In this document: positions 42,968-55,410 of the stretch, in pieces
Position numbering within the stretch: position 1 is the stretch's first letter
How the letters are laid out: the number at the start of each line of letters is the position of its first letter
NCBI RefSeq assembly: GCF_003589595.1
Contig: NW_020653750.1
Location: 2,716,265 to 2,780,264 of the forward strand
Direction: 5' to 3'
From: Hyposmocoma kahamanoa
Lineage: Eukaryota > Arthropoda > Insecta > Lepidoptera > Cosmopterigidae
DNA: 64,000 bases
Translations under genes and position numbers: made by a program
Notes under the pieces: generated by a model
The model's input: only the letters and a program-made list of their open reading frames with translations
Told to the model about the DNA's origin: nothing
Database searches by the model: none

Positions 42968-44269
42968 CCAACTGATTCCTGCCTTATTTTCCGTCTTTTA
43001 TCTATCTTGTTTTCTTCTGTATAAACATACATACAGTGATTAAAAAATGTATCCTTGTCTGCTAAGGATGTACAAGAACTTTCATAATCCATGGTACATA
43101 AATAGAACTAATAATAATAAAGCTATAAAATCTGTTACAATACGCCTACAATACGATTTCAAAATCCCTATAACAATTATAAATCAAAAACTTGGGTGTT
43201 TTTAACATTCTATAGAATTGGGAAATAAAGGGCACTAAACCCATTATTTTCCAACGCGGATCGGAGACGTTCAGTGCTTCCGCCACAAATAGTTTTTAAT
43301 TTTACTAATATTATTATTGGTTACTGAAACATAGTACTTTTGCGGTACGCTTTATCAGTTATTGGATCTTTCTGGATGAACCTGCCGCTCAATAGACGCC
43401 GTATTGCCTGGAACTAAACTTTAGGCAAGTTACAAATAAAGTTCATCTGTATTAATTAAATTCTAATGAATATTTACAATGTTCCAATTAGACTAGCTGC
43501 CATGGCCACGGCATATTTAACCCTTTCTGTTTAATCGGACTTTGTAAAAGGAAAAAGAAATTATTTTCGTTTTTTTAAAAAATTTACATACAAATTTATT
43601 CCGGTTTTCTCCTTATATCCGGGAGAACAGTTAAAATTAGATTTTGAAATTGTTCCAAGAATGAGACGGTGAAAGTAAAAGTGTGGTGACTTTTTAATTT
43701 GTTCCAGTTTTTTATAAAACGTTTTTATAATAATATGATTTTTCTTGGTTTTAATAAAAGCTCTCGTTTTCCCTTTATGTTTCCGACGTATTGCCAGTTG
43801 CTACTGTACTTGACAGGATTATTAAATACTTTTTCAATTAGAATAATGGAAGTTGAGGCACCTAAATTAAATTATGTAAACCGAAACGTTCATGTTTGAA
43901 GATATTGGAGAAACAAAAATCAAAACTACTCCCAGCAAATGTTTGCTTGCTGGTATGAATTTAAAGCAATATAATTCTGATAGAGACGTTAAATTTTTTT
44001 TACTTTAAATTTACTTTGTTTTGCCAAATAAATGAATAATATAAACAAGCAACGTCTGAATGAAAAGACAAAATTTTTAAAATCGCAAGGAAAACGTCTA
44101 AAAAGCAATGGAACCAAATTTATTAATCATTATTAAAGATAATAGTCATCCATTTATTTCATTGTCTGTAATGTAACGTATATAAAAGTCATATATCGAC
44201 TATACATATTTAGTTGATCGATATAGTCATTATAGTGTTAGTTTTAGTTGATCAAGTGAATAAAGTATT
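42968..44269. other. No gene recognised (1.3 kb)
   Basis: AT-rich non-coding. The 66-codon frame at 43699-43899 lacks motifs. Confidence 0.55.
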
Positions 44270-44605
44270 TAACTGACTGCAAAAAGGAGGAGGTTCTCAA
44301 TTCGAGTTTGTTTTTTGTGTATGTTACGCGATTACTCTGGTATTTGTGAACCGTTTTTGATGATTCTTTTTTTTGTTGGAATGAGGGTACCTCCGTATTG
44401 GTCCCATTTAAATTTGAAGATATTCCACCTCAATGGGTGGCAAACTAGGGTATGAATCCGGTTTCGCGCATTTTCCGGTAACTGATTTCAATAAAACTTG
44501 GCAAATAGATTTAATTGCACGTACTTTTGTGATCAGTTTTTTTAAAAAAGTTATAATTATTCATAAATAATTATATCTAAGAAATTCTCAAGAACTATGA
44601 AGCCT
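44270..44605 (+). repeat. Repeat B, copy 5
   Basis: AACTGACTGCAAAAAGGAGG, AGGTTCTCAATTCGAG, TGATTCTTTTTTTTGTTGGA, GGTCCCATTTAAATTTGAAG, TGGGTGGCAAACTAGGGTAT and GGTTTCGCGCATTTTCCGGT. Confidence 0.8.
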
Positions 44606-47600
44606 ATATGTTTTTAAATACGCCTGTAAAAGAAATGCTCTGGGTGGGATATCGTTATTTCCTATGTGTTTCAGAAGTTAAAACTGTTAAAAACCAAGCA
44701 TATGAAATGGCGGGAATTAGCTAGTTACCCACATAAAAGTGTATATAGTAGGTATAGGTGTTGTAAATGGATATGAAAAGCCCCTTTTTACTTAGCAAAC
44801 CTTTCTTCGATTACAGAAGTTAGAAAGCTGGTATGAAAATTACAAACTAGAGTAGTAATTTCATAAAAAAAATAATTAAATAAACAGCCTTGAATTGTAA
44901 AATTTCCTTTGTTTCCCTTTAATTGTGTTTGCTATCACAAATTGCAATCAAAAGGCGCGTCCAAAACAAAAGACAAACTCGGAATTTTGATATTTCTTCC
45001 ATAATTAAAATAAGTCCCTGGATTGACATGCTTTAATGCTATTGTTAATGATTTGGTAACACTTAAAGGTTACCAAATAAACATAAGTAAATAAACTTAG
45101 TAATATTTTTTTGCACAAACAGCTTGGTCATATTTGCAAAATCGCAGGAGTTAGTTCCATGTAGAATCAGATCAGATTTCGTGAGAAAATATTCAAAGGA
45201 CTTTTGAACCAATAAAATATTTTTTTTTAATGTACAATAAACATTTCAACCTAAAAACCAACACCACTTTCACACTAAAACAAATATACCTATACTACTC
45301 AAAGTTATAAAGTAACCTGAACCCATTAAAAATGCTACGAATACTTGCTACGTGAGCTACAAGCGTAGCATTTTACGTAGTCGTTTATATAACACTTGTG
45401 TCGGCATTATTCACTATACTTTTCGTTAATGCCTTGTGGGGATTTGTGTTACCATTCGCTTTCTCACTTTACAGGAAAATGTGGAAAAAGTGTTTTTATT
45501 CGTATTCTAATTAATAATTACTCCGCTGCTGTTTTCGATGAACAAACTTAAAAATATTACACACCGATAAATACGTGTTTACAACAGATACATGAAACGA
45601 ATTTTCTTGCAATCATTGCTGTACTGACTTAGTCTTGCTAATTAGTGGTATGTATAACATGTTTCTAGTACATTAAAAAGCACTTATACCGACCTTTGTC
45701 AGCACATCCAACTTCGAAATGATTAAAATTTATTGATTTTAAATTCACTTAAACTGAACTTAAGGTTTTGGTCGTAAACTTTATTTACGAAATAAACAAA
45801 CTATCGAACGCACGTGCAGACTGGCTCACCGTCTGTGGCAGACTGGCTCTATGAGGTACTTTGCAGACTACATTTCCCTTGCTACCCTTTCCACGATACA
45901 AGTACTATTTACAAGAGTTTCGTTTTGTTTTAAGACCATTGCTGTTTTAGTGACTCAATCCATTTTGCGTTGTGTAGTTGGTACACAATGTAACAAGAAA
46001 CAGTGTTGCAGTAGTATTATCTTTTGTGTTTCTAATAAAGGCACGCTCCAGCTTTTCACACCACCCCGCAATACTTCCTATACTTTAACCCGAATTGCGT
46101 GTCGGCAACGTGGCCTTTTCAGTCAGGTGCACCGGCCTTCTGCTTGGCCCCATAGATACACCGCATTCAACTATTGCAGAATTAATTAACTTGAAACTCA
46201 TTTGAAGTAGGCCTTAATTAAAATTTTGCTTAGAGCAGCCGTATTTCAATTTTATTGTAAGCTGTTCATACACACTATTAATTTGTAATGAAAAATCCTT
46301 CATTATAATTGTACGTCTTTTTATTTGCACGTTGTCGTAAATACTTGTTGTTCTAAAAGGTTTTGTTACAAATTTAAAGTCATATTACGACATTTGATTT
46401 GCAATTTAACGAATAATATGCAAACAAATATTAATGAAAAATAAAAAGCGGCAAATAATCCGTTAGGTACTCAAAAAGGTTAAAACATTACCCAATATGG
46501 ATCCCACAGTATTGTTTTCCAAAAATTTTACGTTAAGCTCTAAATCGTTATTTACATCAGCGATTGTTCATTTATTACCGACCACAAGCGAACGCAATCA
46601 TGGGACCGGTTGTCCTTTACAAAAATGTCCATTACGGCTACCCTCCTCAAATGGTATCTAAGCCCAGGGCTTTGTCTCCAGCGATATTTTTTTTCGAACC
46701 TCTTTTTAAAGGCGTCGACTGTGGTTTGTGCCTTTTTGTAAAACCTCACACGGAAAGCGGGAAGATTTGTATACTCAGACCCTTTGTTGTAAAAAGGAAT
46801 CTGTTTTTGTCACTTGCTCCTTTACCATAATATGTAACAGGATTAATTATCTTGTATTTGTCACTTGTGCTTATTAGCTTTTCAACCAAAACCAATTTTG
46901 ACACTCGTTGAGATACGTTTTCATGTTGTCTTATATCTATAATTAGACTACCAGTGATATAATTCACAATTTCTCTTTGAGAGTAAACTTTATCCAACGA
47001 ACATCATTCAGCCTAAGGGTTTTTTCTTCCCCTCTGTTGGGTGTTATCTAAGCCCACCCGCGACAGCCACTCTTTTCAAGCTACGTGAATTATCGATTCT
47101 AAAATTCGGCTCGAGTGCCTTTGAATACGAAGGTTGTTATTTACGCAAATGTAAGATTTTTAGTATGCCGTCTTAAAATTCAAAACTGTGGTATTGCAGA
47201 AATAAGTTGTCTCTCGGTTTTAATGTCAAAATAAGATAAATAATATTACAAATATATATTACGTACAATTACTATAATCACCTAATTTTAAACCACTATT
47301 AAGTAAAATCAATTACACTAGATACTCCTGTATTTATAATGTGGAAGATAATGATCCCTAGTACAAGTAATCACAAAGAAATAAATGATTTGATTTGATT
47401 TGAAGTATATATTTACTGAAAAGGAGGTAATTATAAGACTTGATCCAATCATTCATTACTCTTTGCGGGATGAGCTTAAAATTTATTGCTTATTTTTGAT
47501 GAACGTGGTATATTGCACCCAAAAGAATAGTAGATGACAGTTACAAATGGCACTAAATAAATTTACCCTTCCAATAATAAAAGTAACTGTATAGTTTTGA

Positions 47601-47690
47601 AAAATTGGTGAACGATGTGGTTTCTAAGTACATTACTCCAATATTAAAAAATGTTTGAAGTTTTTAAATACCATTATATTCTAACCCTCC
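44606..47690. other. No gene firmly recognised (3 kb)
   Basis: Mostly AT-rich. Two moderately long frames exist: 45851-46189 plus (112 codons, Cys-rich in its middle) and a pair on the minus strand (46997-46746 and 46749-46552). The pair contains VDAFKKRFEKKYRWRQSP and could be a decayed transposon ORF. Neither has splice support or a family I recognise. Confidence 0.4.
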
Positions 47691-47694
47691 AAAC

Positions 47695-47866
47695 TGTTCG
47701 AACGATTACCATGCTAGCCTGCCGCACATAGGTCTGGGATTCGATTCTCGGGCCGGGAGAAATATTTGTATGCCCTACACTTATTTCTTATGTGAGTTTA
47801 TTTTTTGGCACCCGCGATACAGGACAACCCTAGTGTGGTTATAATATGGGTGTTTTTTTTTAAATT
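47695..47866 (+). mobile_element. SINE A, copy 4
   Basis: CGAACGATTACCATGCTAGC (head), GGGATTCGATTCTCGGGCC (B box), CGGGAGAAATATTTGTATG, CACCCGCGATACAGGAC and CCTAGTGTGG. Confidence 0.75.
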
Positions 47867-47964
47867 TAAGTTGTAATGTTCCAGAGATAATGAGTAGTAG
47901 TCAGAGTCACTGAATACATTCTCAAGAATACGTGAGTCTTATTGTTTTTTTAATAACATATATA

Positions 47965-48016
47965 TTGTCGGGACGGACAAGTCGTCCGCCTATTGATAAT
48001 CTACACGCCATTTTTA
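47965..48016 (+). repeat. Repeat C fragment
   Basis: TGTCGGGACGGACAAGTCGT and CCGCCTATTGATAATC match only the first ~50 bp of the plus-oriented repeat. Confidence 0.5.
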
Positions 48017-48501
48017 TTATGTTATTTATCCCGACTGGATATAATACAATTTTTATTAAAATGTCACCTATTCCCAGCCTAAATAAAAGCATTTGATTAT
48101 TAAATCTATTTTTGTACACAGTAAGGAATACGACTTCCCTAAACTCTATTGGCAATTTGAATATATTTTAAAATAAGACTAATTATAACAAAAAGTAATA
48201 TCTTAAAAAAATTTTTCTTCTATATCGTAAATTGCTGCCACTTGTATTTCATTTACACCATCTTTCAAAGTTTTGTATTATGATGGAATTCGATGGTCTT
48301 TATTTTAGTCAGTGTAACTTTATGACGTACCACAGACACCATATTGAATTTTCCATAACAATTTAATGTGACAATGCGTCGTGCCTGCGAGGCAGCAGAT
48401 GGACACTCATAACATAAATACGCTGCTAAAATCATTACACTCATTTGACTACCCGTAGTCGGATAAAAAGGGACGAAAAGACATACTTTTTTTAATAATA
48501 T

Positions 48502-48805
48502 GAAGTGACGGGACGAACAAGTCGTGCGCGTGATGGTAAGGTACACGCCTGTCCTAAACAGTTGCAGTGTCACTCTGAGCTTTAAATCGCCTTAGGGGCA
48601 CTACCATTGCGCCCGTCACCTTGAGACATAAGTTGACAAGTCCCATGTGCCTGTAATTTCACCAGCACTCTTACCGCTTTTTCTCTTACCTTACTCTTCA
48701 AAACCGGAACACAGTAATGCTAACATTACTGCTTGGCGGCAGAAATAGGTAAGGTGGTTTACTTCCCTGGACGAACTCTTTCACAAGGAGCTCTACTGCT
48801 TACAA
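48502..48805 (+). repeat. Repeat C, copy 9 (near full)
   Basis: ATGAAGTGACGGGACGAACA, GTCCTAAACAGTTGCAGTGT, ACATAAGTTGACAAGTCCCA, ACACAGTAATGCTAACATTA, CTGCTTGGCGGCAGAAATAG and CTTTCACAAGGAGCTCTACT. One of the best reference copies. Confidence 0.85.
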
Positions 48806-48885
48806 AACGATATACCAAACAATGAAAACTATTCGGGTGCGCCTCATTTATGTGAAAATCAAATAAACTAGTTTTAATAGGTTTA

Positions 48886-48895
48886 NNNNNNNNNN
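48886..48895. other. Assembly gap (10 N)
   Basis: Ten unknown bases between a repeat C copy and a hairpin, so the true gap size may not be 10. Confidence 1.
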
Positions 48896-48912
48896 CGTTT
48901 AATATAATTTTC

Positions 48913-49003
48913 AAGTTATAGGACTTGAACTTCACCTAATTTTCACTAAATACACTTGTATTTAGTCCAAGTGAAAATTAGGTGAAGTCAAGTCCTATAA
49001 CTT
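48913..49003. repeat. 91-bp foldback
   Basis: AAGTTATAGGACTTGA and TTCACCTAATTTTCACTAAA on the left are inverted on the right with small bulges, around a CACTTG-type loop. Confidence 0.85.
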
Positions 49004-49259
49004 AAATTCTCGTTTCTAATAATATTAACTTTTTGTTTTCTCTTTATATAACAATACAATCATTTTTTATATTGTCAATTCAGATAATTTTTCCGAGGTA
49101 TTTACCTGTACCTATAATATGCACCCCTCCTTTAGTAGGTTAAATTAGGTTAGTATATGAAAATGCAACACGAGCGGAGCGGGCGAAGGGGTATGCAGCG
49201 GTGGTGACTGACGAGCGCCAGAACTAAATTACTAAATTTTAGGTCAAATTTATTTCAGT

Positions 49260-52105
49260 TCAATAATCTATTTAGTTATATGTAAACTGAGGTTTACAAT
49301 TTATAATTGTTATTTAAAATGAGTGTTAAGGTTAATGATTGTGTTACTGAGCACCACTTTTTATCCAAACATCAGTTCATGTTAAGCTTCAACAATCACC
49401 AGGTGGCTAGTTCGTTCAGCAGAGAAAAAGCTATTCATGGCGGCTCTTTAATTCTTATTAAAATAATTTAAAATACAAAGAACGTTCTGATATTGTGAGT
49501 TATTGTGAGCCTATCTATTGAGCGGACTATAGAGATATCCTGCATAGAGCTTGAACGGCTTGTTGTATTAAGCGTGTACAGACCTCCTCATTCATCTTAC
49601 GAATTATTTGAAAAAAGATCAGATGAAGTTTTAGGCAAATTAAATAATCTAAATAAATATATTGCTGTTTGTGGTGACTTCACTGTTAACTTATTAGAAG
49701 ATTCCAGTGCTAGCAATAGGCTCATATCATTTTTCCAATGTAATAATCTTGTGACTCTTTTCTCGGTGCCTACTAGAATAACTTCTACTACAGTCACTTG
49801 TTAAGACAACATTTATACTAACGCCGACCTAGTAATAAATCTATTATAAATAAATTAACGTCTGATCACTGTGGTCAATTGGCCACTTTTAATATAACTG
49901 TTGTGCCAAAAAAGGATATGATATGTGTTCTGATAAATAATGGTCGACTTAAAGCTTATAGAAATAACGTAATGCTTAAACTAACTGGCATTCCGTACGT
50001 TAACGATCCCAATAAACTATATAATTTAATTTTCAACATAGCGAAAACTGAACGTGATAATGTTTTTAAATTCAAATTCATAACCACTAATTCATTGAAA
50101 TTTAGTGATTGGGCGACAGTGGAAATTCATAAATGTAGATAAAGGCTATATGATATTTTACACATAACACTAGTAACAGTTTTGATGGTTTTGTTAAGAA
50201 GTATTCGAAAATGTTTAAACGTGTTTATGTTGCAGCCAAAGCAATGTTTATAAATAATAAAATCAAAAACAACGCGAATGTAGTAAAACCGATTTGGAAT
50301 ATTATAAACAGCGAAACTGGAAGGGTCAAACCTCGTAACTTAGAATTTAAACTAAAAGATTTAATGACAAAATTGTAAACATAGACTCAGAAGTTGCTAA
50401 AATATTTGAATTTTTTTCCAATTTTGACTACTAAGTCGTTAAATTTATCCCCCACCGCCTCTGAATCCTTACTAAAAGAAAATAATGCAGTTAGTATTAC
50501 TAATTTAAGGTTCCGTCATGTATTTTCAAACGATATTGTTAAAGCGTTTAAGTCTATAGACATAAAAAAATATTGCTGACCTTGATTGGCTTTCAGTCAG
50601 AGTAATTAGTTTTATAGTTGATTGTATTGCGCCTTACTTAGCCTGTGTCTTTAATAAATGTGTTGATGATGGTGTGTTTCCTGACCTCATGAAGCAAAGT
50701 AAAGTTATTCCACTTTTCAAATCTGGTAGTATGTCAGACCCCACCAATTTCAGATCTATTTCAATACTACCAACGCTCAGTAAGATCTTTGAAAAAATTA
50801 TTCTAAATCACATTGTGCACATTTTTATAGTAATAACTAAATGTCTCCTAAACAATTTGGTTTCATTTGGGGTCGCTCTACAACCGATGCTGGTGTTGAG
50901 TTGATGAAACATATATTTCACCCGCGATACAGGGTTTCCCTAGTGCGGGGCTATGTTGAGTGTGTGCGTTATTTATTATTATTATTATTTATATATTTGA
51001 TGCATGGGAAGACTCACATAACGCTATTGGTGTCTTCAGTGACCTTTCCAAGACTTTTGATTATGTACACCACGATACTCTGGTCAGGAAATTTCACCAT
51101 TGTGGTGTGGCGGGACGTGACCTCGACCTTCTTACATCGTATTTGAGTGGTAGGGTCCAAAGAGTCGATGTTAACGGTACTATATCATCAGGGTCTGCAA
51201 AGGTGTCCCTCAAGGTTAAAATTCTAGGTCCATTTTTGTTTTTAGTTTATATTAATGACTTACCTAGGCTTATGGAGGGCTTAAAACAAGAGATAGTACT
51301 GTTTGCTGATAATACTTCATCATTATTTAAAGTTAAGAGGCACCAATGTTTCCACGACGATGTGAACAATATTATATCTAAAGTAGTTGATTGGTTTGCT
51401 GTTAATAACCTGCTTGTTAATGAGAAAAAAACAAATTATGTGAAATTTACATTACCCAATATTAGAGAGACTGTTACAAATATTGTAGTTAGAAACGAAA
51501 AATTGAATGTTGTGGATACAATTATATTTCTATAACGTTAGATGCTAATGATGAGGTCCACATACAAGTAAGTTATCAAAACGGCTCAGCTCTACAGTGT
51601 ACGCGATAAAAAACATACGGAAACTTTCAGACGTCGAAACCGCTAGATTGGTTTACTTCAGCTACTTTCACAATCTAATGACATACGCCATTTTGCTTTG
51701 GGGTAATGCCGCCGATGACAATTTCAATCTTTGTCCTGCAGAAACGTGCGGTTAGGGCAATTTACAATCTGGGCCCCAGAGTATCTTTGAGAGATAACTT
51801 TAAGGAAATTAATATTCTTACACTAGCGTCACAGTATGTTGAAAGCAAAGCTGATGTTTGAAAGCAAAACAAAAAATATATTGTAAATGTTGAATGCGTA
51901 CAAATGTTATTTACAAAGAACATCCCCTAAAGTTTCTTGCTCATTCTTCTCAGGGGAATTTGCCTTACATTCGTAAGGCAGATTCCCCTGCGATAGAATT
52001 TATGAGTTTAACCAATGTGACGATTTCAAGTGTAATAATGCTTACCTATGAAATAAAGATTATTTTGATTTTGATTTTGATTATTATTGTTATCAAAAAA
52101 AGTTT
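49260..52105 (+). mobile_element. LINE L-B, decayed endonuclease-RT retrotransposon
   Basis: A ~2.8 kb relic reading endonuclease then reverse transcriptase. Endonuclease pieces are FLSKHQFMLSFNNHQVASSF, REKAIHGGSLILIK, LVVLSVYRPPHSSYELF, IAVCGDFTVNLLED (canonical GDFN reads GDFT) and SDHCGQLATF. RT pieces are QSKVIPLFKSGSMSDPTNFR, SISILPTLSKIFEKII, KQFGFIWGRSTTDAG, FSDLSKTFDYVHHDTL and GPFLFLVYINDLPRL. The catalytic box reads LFADNTSSLF, so the second Asp is Asn. The tail encodes RAVRAIYNLGPRVSLRDNF-like sequence. It ends with GATTTT repeats at ~52062-52085. Many stops and shifts occur, and a SINE sits inside at 50919-50990. CR1/Jockey-type by general shape. Confidence 0.85.
50919..50990 (+). 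mobile_element. SINE A, copy 5: 5'-truncated insertion with target duplication
   Basis: 72 bp of SINE A body (CACCCGCGATACAGGGTTTC, CCTAGTGCGGGGCTATG) with an (ATT)n tail, flanked by ATATATTT at 50911-50918 and 50991-50998. It splits the RT between LMKHIF-like and DAWEDSHNAI sequence. Confidence 0.85.
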
Positions 52106-52164
52106 ATATTAAATAAAATTTTATTATATTAAATGAGCGTTACATTTAAAATGTTCATATAATA

Positions 52165-52337
52165 ATAATAATAACGCTCACACTCATAGCACCGCACTAG
52201 GGAAAGCCAGTATCGTGGGTGCCATGGACACACAAATAGACAACCACAAATTACGCCCAAACTCACGAGAGAAATAAGTGTAGGCTACACAAATATTTCT
52301 CCCGGCCCAGGAATCGAACCCAGGACGTCTGCGTTAT
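52165..52337 (-). mobile_element. SINE A, copy 6
   Basis: (AAT)n tail, ATAGCACCGCACTAGGGAAA, ATCGTGGGTGCCATGGACAC, AACTCACGAGAGAAATAAGT and GGAATCGAACCCAGGAC (B box). It is inserted ~80 bp past the end of LINE L-B. Confidence 0.8.
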
Positions 52338-53333
52338 TACGTATATATGATCAGGCCGTTATATGTATATATGATACATTACATACCCAAACTGTTCATT
52401 ATTAGGTGCTAATATCGTTTTATGTAGTGTTTAATTTTTTAAACTTCTGCTTAGTCATACATGACTGCGGTATCCCTAAATCGTGAATAGCAAAATTTCG
52501 CCGGGTTAGCATCACTGAAGAGGGCCAGCAGAAAATATTGTCTGATAGAGCGTACCCAAAGCTATTTTCGTAAATCGTTAATCAGTCGCCCGGCCGGAAA
52601 ACTGATAAGGCAGACCTTTCGCCAATTAACTTAATGGTGATTTTTTTTCGCCTTGACATAGGACCGGGGTTTAGTTTGATTAACCAATGAAGTATCGATA
52701 TTTGAAACGGTCGTTTTTTTTATATGTACACTCTGTTTGTTTTTTTACTCGGGTAAACTTTACTGTTTTATGTAATTGAGCTGTGTTGTGTTTGTTGTAA
52801 ATAATTTATATATTTACAAACTATATCATACCATATACAATGTAAACATGGACATGGACATGGTAATTTAATAAACTAAACGTATTTCAAACGGATGTAT
52901 TGCAATTATGCCTTAAATTTATTCAAAATTACAGCCGTTCTAACTGAACTTAGTTACAATTTACACAAAATTTATCTGCCTACCGGAGACTAAAAAATTT
53001 AGGAATCTTAAATAATATTCTAGTATTATCTAAACTCCACAACAAATAATGTTTATGGAACTCAAAAACTAAATTATGCGATTCCTATATCTTTGAATGA
53101 ATTGCTAGCATGCACTCAAAGTTCATTTTCGTGTTTCAAGTTCGTGAAAAGTAAATGTAAATACAAACTGAAAAAATAATTATACAAGCGAATCGCTTTC
53201 GACGGATAAACTTGCAGTGGTTTTTGAGCTACAACTGCATGTATTCAATTAATAATCATTATAAAAGAAAAATCCTTTATCGACGATAGAACAAACTAAT
53301 TTTTCATCACACTTAAAAACACTTACACGTAAA
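52338..53333. other. No gene recognised (1 kb)
   Basis: Non-coding; no family recognised. Confidence 0.55.
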
Positions 53334-53494
53334 TAGTATGATTGCATGCAGGCTAACTGGACTCTAATGTCCCAAATAAAACCCTCGGCTCTTTTTTCTT
53401 CTCACTGCAGCCATGGTCGATAACGAGAAGAAAAAAGACCCGAGGGTTTTTCTTGGGGCATTATAGTCAAGTTAGCCTGCATGCAATCATACTA
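53334..53494. mobile_element. Foldback MITE, 161 bp, 70-bp arms
   Basis: TAGTATGATTGCATGCAGG at the left is perfectly inverted at the right, and the arms continue inward to TTTTTTCTTCTC/GAGAAGAAAAAA around a 21-bp spacer. Mismatches are few. The TA at both outer ends fits a Tc1/mariner-like TA target. Confidence 0.85.
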
Positions 53495-53511
53495 ATCTTC
53501 TTTTTTATAAT

Positions 53512-53778
53512 ATCAAATGACAAGACGAACAAGTTGTGAGCCTGTTGGTAAGCCACACGCCTATCCATAATAGTTGCAGTGTCACTCAGAGCTTTACATT
53601 GCAAAGATCTGGGTCACTTCCTGCACTCGTCACCTTGAGACATAAGTTGACAAGTCCATGTGCCTGTACATTCACCAGCACCTGTATCTTTCAAAACCGG
53701 AACACAGTAATGGGCGTCTGCCGCCAAGCAGTAATGTCAGTATAGGTAATATCAGAATAGGTAAGGTGGCAGTACTTT
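53512..53778 (+). repeat. Repeat C, copy 10
   Basis: TATCAAATGACAAGACGAAC, TATCCATAATAGTTGCAGTG, GCAAAGATCTGGGTCAC, AAGTTGACAAGTCCATGTGC and GCCGCCAAGCAGTAATGTCA. The last block is in the opposite sense to the rest, implying internal rearrangement. Confidence 0.7.
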
Positions 53779-53879
53779 AGTTTTCGTTTCGTGTTCATAA
53801 TCGTCCTAACAGCACAACCCGATATACTCATGTCATTTTGTTTTTAATAACGAACAACCAAATTCTTTCAATGTGACAG

Positions 53880-54120
53880 TACTCATACCAGCGTCTGAAG
53901 CTACACCGGGGCTCTCGGTCTTACCAACTGAGCTACAGATCGTGTACATCGTGGTAGTAAAAACTCAACAAAAACAACAAGAAACAAAATTTATTATTAC
54001 ATATTTATTGAATTGATATTCAATTATTTTTGTAAAATTACTCCACTAGTTTGTTAATTATTAATATTTTGTAAGGTTTTTTTGTAAGTGTTCGATCTGT
54101 GTATTAATAACTATAATATT
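53880..54120 (-). mobile_element. SINE F-like cluster
   Basis: On the minus strand TAGCTCAGTTGGTAAGACC is a good tRNA A box. The neighbouring ACAAACTAGTGGAGTAATTT and plus-strand TAAGTGTTCGATCTGTG blocks match SINE F body parts in mixed order. Possibly two overlapping insertions. Confidence 0.45.
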
Positions 54121-54504
54121 TTTTTATATTAACAGTAAACAATCACAAGGAAGAAATTATACATCATTTTACAGTGTACTTTATATGATATTCAATAAAT
54201 TATATATTGCAGAACATCATTTGACTAAATTCTAAACTGAAGTATATCGATATAAAACTAAAGAAGTACGATTAAAACTATATCGATTACAAACAGACGG
54301 TTACAATCCCTAGTCGACATAGATGGACGCGCATTTACCAACGGGCATAAGGCGTGTATCACTGATATATCCGAGAGCTACTGATTGAATTTACCCCAAA
54401 GGCCTTTATGGAGAATCACTGTAGTGTGAGAGTTAAATAAAAGAATAATAAGAATGCACATTCAATTTCGTAACACGATGCAATGGCAAATTATATGTTA
54501 TAAC
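54121..54504. other. No gene recognised
   Basis: Non-coding. Its first ~70 bp (TTATATTAACAGTAAACAAT, CACAAGGAAGAAATTATACA) is repeated at ~54598-54665. Confidence 0.5.
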
Positions 54505-54785
54505 ATTCCCAAACTTTTTGGCTTACCGCCCACTTAGGCAAGATAAAAAAAATGCAATGCCTACCACCACAACAAATAATTGAACTGAACACTTATTTTT
54601 TATATTAACACAAAACAATGACAAGGAAGAAAATATACATACATATATATGTAGTGTTGTTTATATAGATAATTCAGTTTTTTTTCAAATGCGTTAGCAC
54701 CCCTGCATAGCATCAACGTCGACCATTTGCTTCCGAAGCCCCTACCGCCCTAGGACTCTTCAGCGCCCACCACTTTGGGAAACTA
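54505..54785. mobile_element. Possible hAT-type MITE
   Basis: ACATTCCCAAACTTTTTGGC at the left is roughly inverted at the right (CACTTTGGGAAACTATG). The inner GCCCAC-rich sequence is typical of hAT-derived MITEs. The target duplication is not clear. Confidence 0.45.
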
Positions 54786-55221
54786 TGCTATACGTGATAA
54801 AGGAAGAAAGAAGGTTGTAAAAGTGTGAGTTTCTGAGGTAGTCTACAAAACGAACAACAAATTGTCCGATTTATCGTTACTCTTACTATACTGTGTTAAA
54901 AAATTGCGACAATAAATCGTTAGCGTGTAGACAGCCACGGATTAGGCATGAGAGCGGGTTATTGGGGGAGGTGGTGGCAGTATTTATGTTTCGTAACTCG
55001 TTCCTGTAGTGATAGTGATGAAGTAAGATGAACATATTGGAATATAATTATTAATACAAAGATCGAATACTAATAAAAGTTCCTTCGATCCGGCTGGTAG
55101 CTGTACTCCTGCCTGAGTGAAGAAAAAACTTTCATATGCTTATAACAGATGGTGCTACAGCAAAAAAGGCTTTAAAAACCAAAAAGAAAAATCTGCAACA
55201 TAGAGAGATTTGTAAGGTCTG
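54786..55221. other. No gene recognised
   Basis: Non-coding. 55050-55130 contains a partial SINE F-like GATCGAATACTAATAAAAGT and CTTCGATCCGGCTGG. Confidence 0.45.
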
Positions 55222-55410
55222 CTGTTAGTTTCATAATTCAGTTGGTAGAGCGTCAAGCACGGTATGTTGAAGGCGCTAGTTTGAATCCAGTCGAATCGAA
55301 GGAATTGTTCTTAGTGTTCGATCTTTGTATTAATTATTATAACAATTTAGTGGTGTAACTTCACAAAACATAATTGATTATCATGGTAGTAAAACATCGT
55401 AAACTTAATA
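55222..55410 (+). mobile_element. SINE F, fullest copy
   Basis: AATTCAGTTGGTAGAGCGTC (A box), GGCGCTAGTTTGAATCCAGT (degenerate B box), TCTTAGTGTTCGATCTTTG, ATTATAACAATTTAGTGGTG, TAACTTCACAAAACATAATT and ATCATGGTAGTAAAACATCG. Confidence 0.7.

Noticed and set aside
45851..46189. 112-codon frame with a Cys cluster
   Set aside because: No recognisable domain and no supporting signals.
55230..55295. Functional tRNA gene
   Set aside because: The B box is degenerate and the same body follows other copies. It is the head of SINE F.
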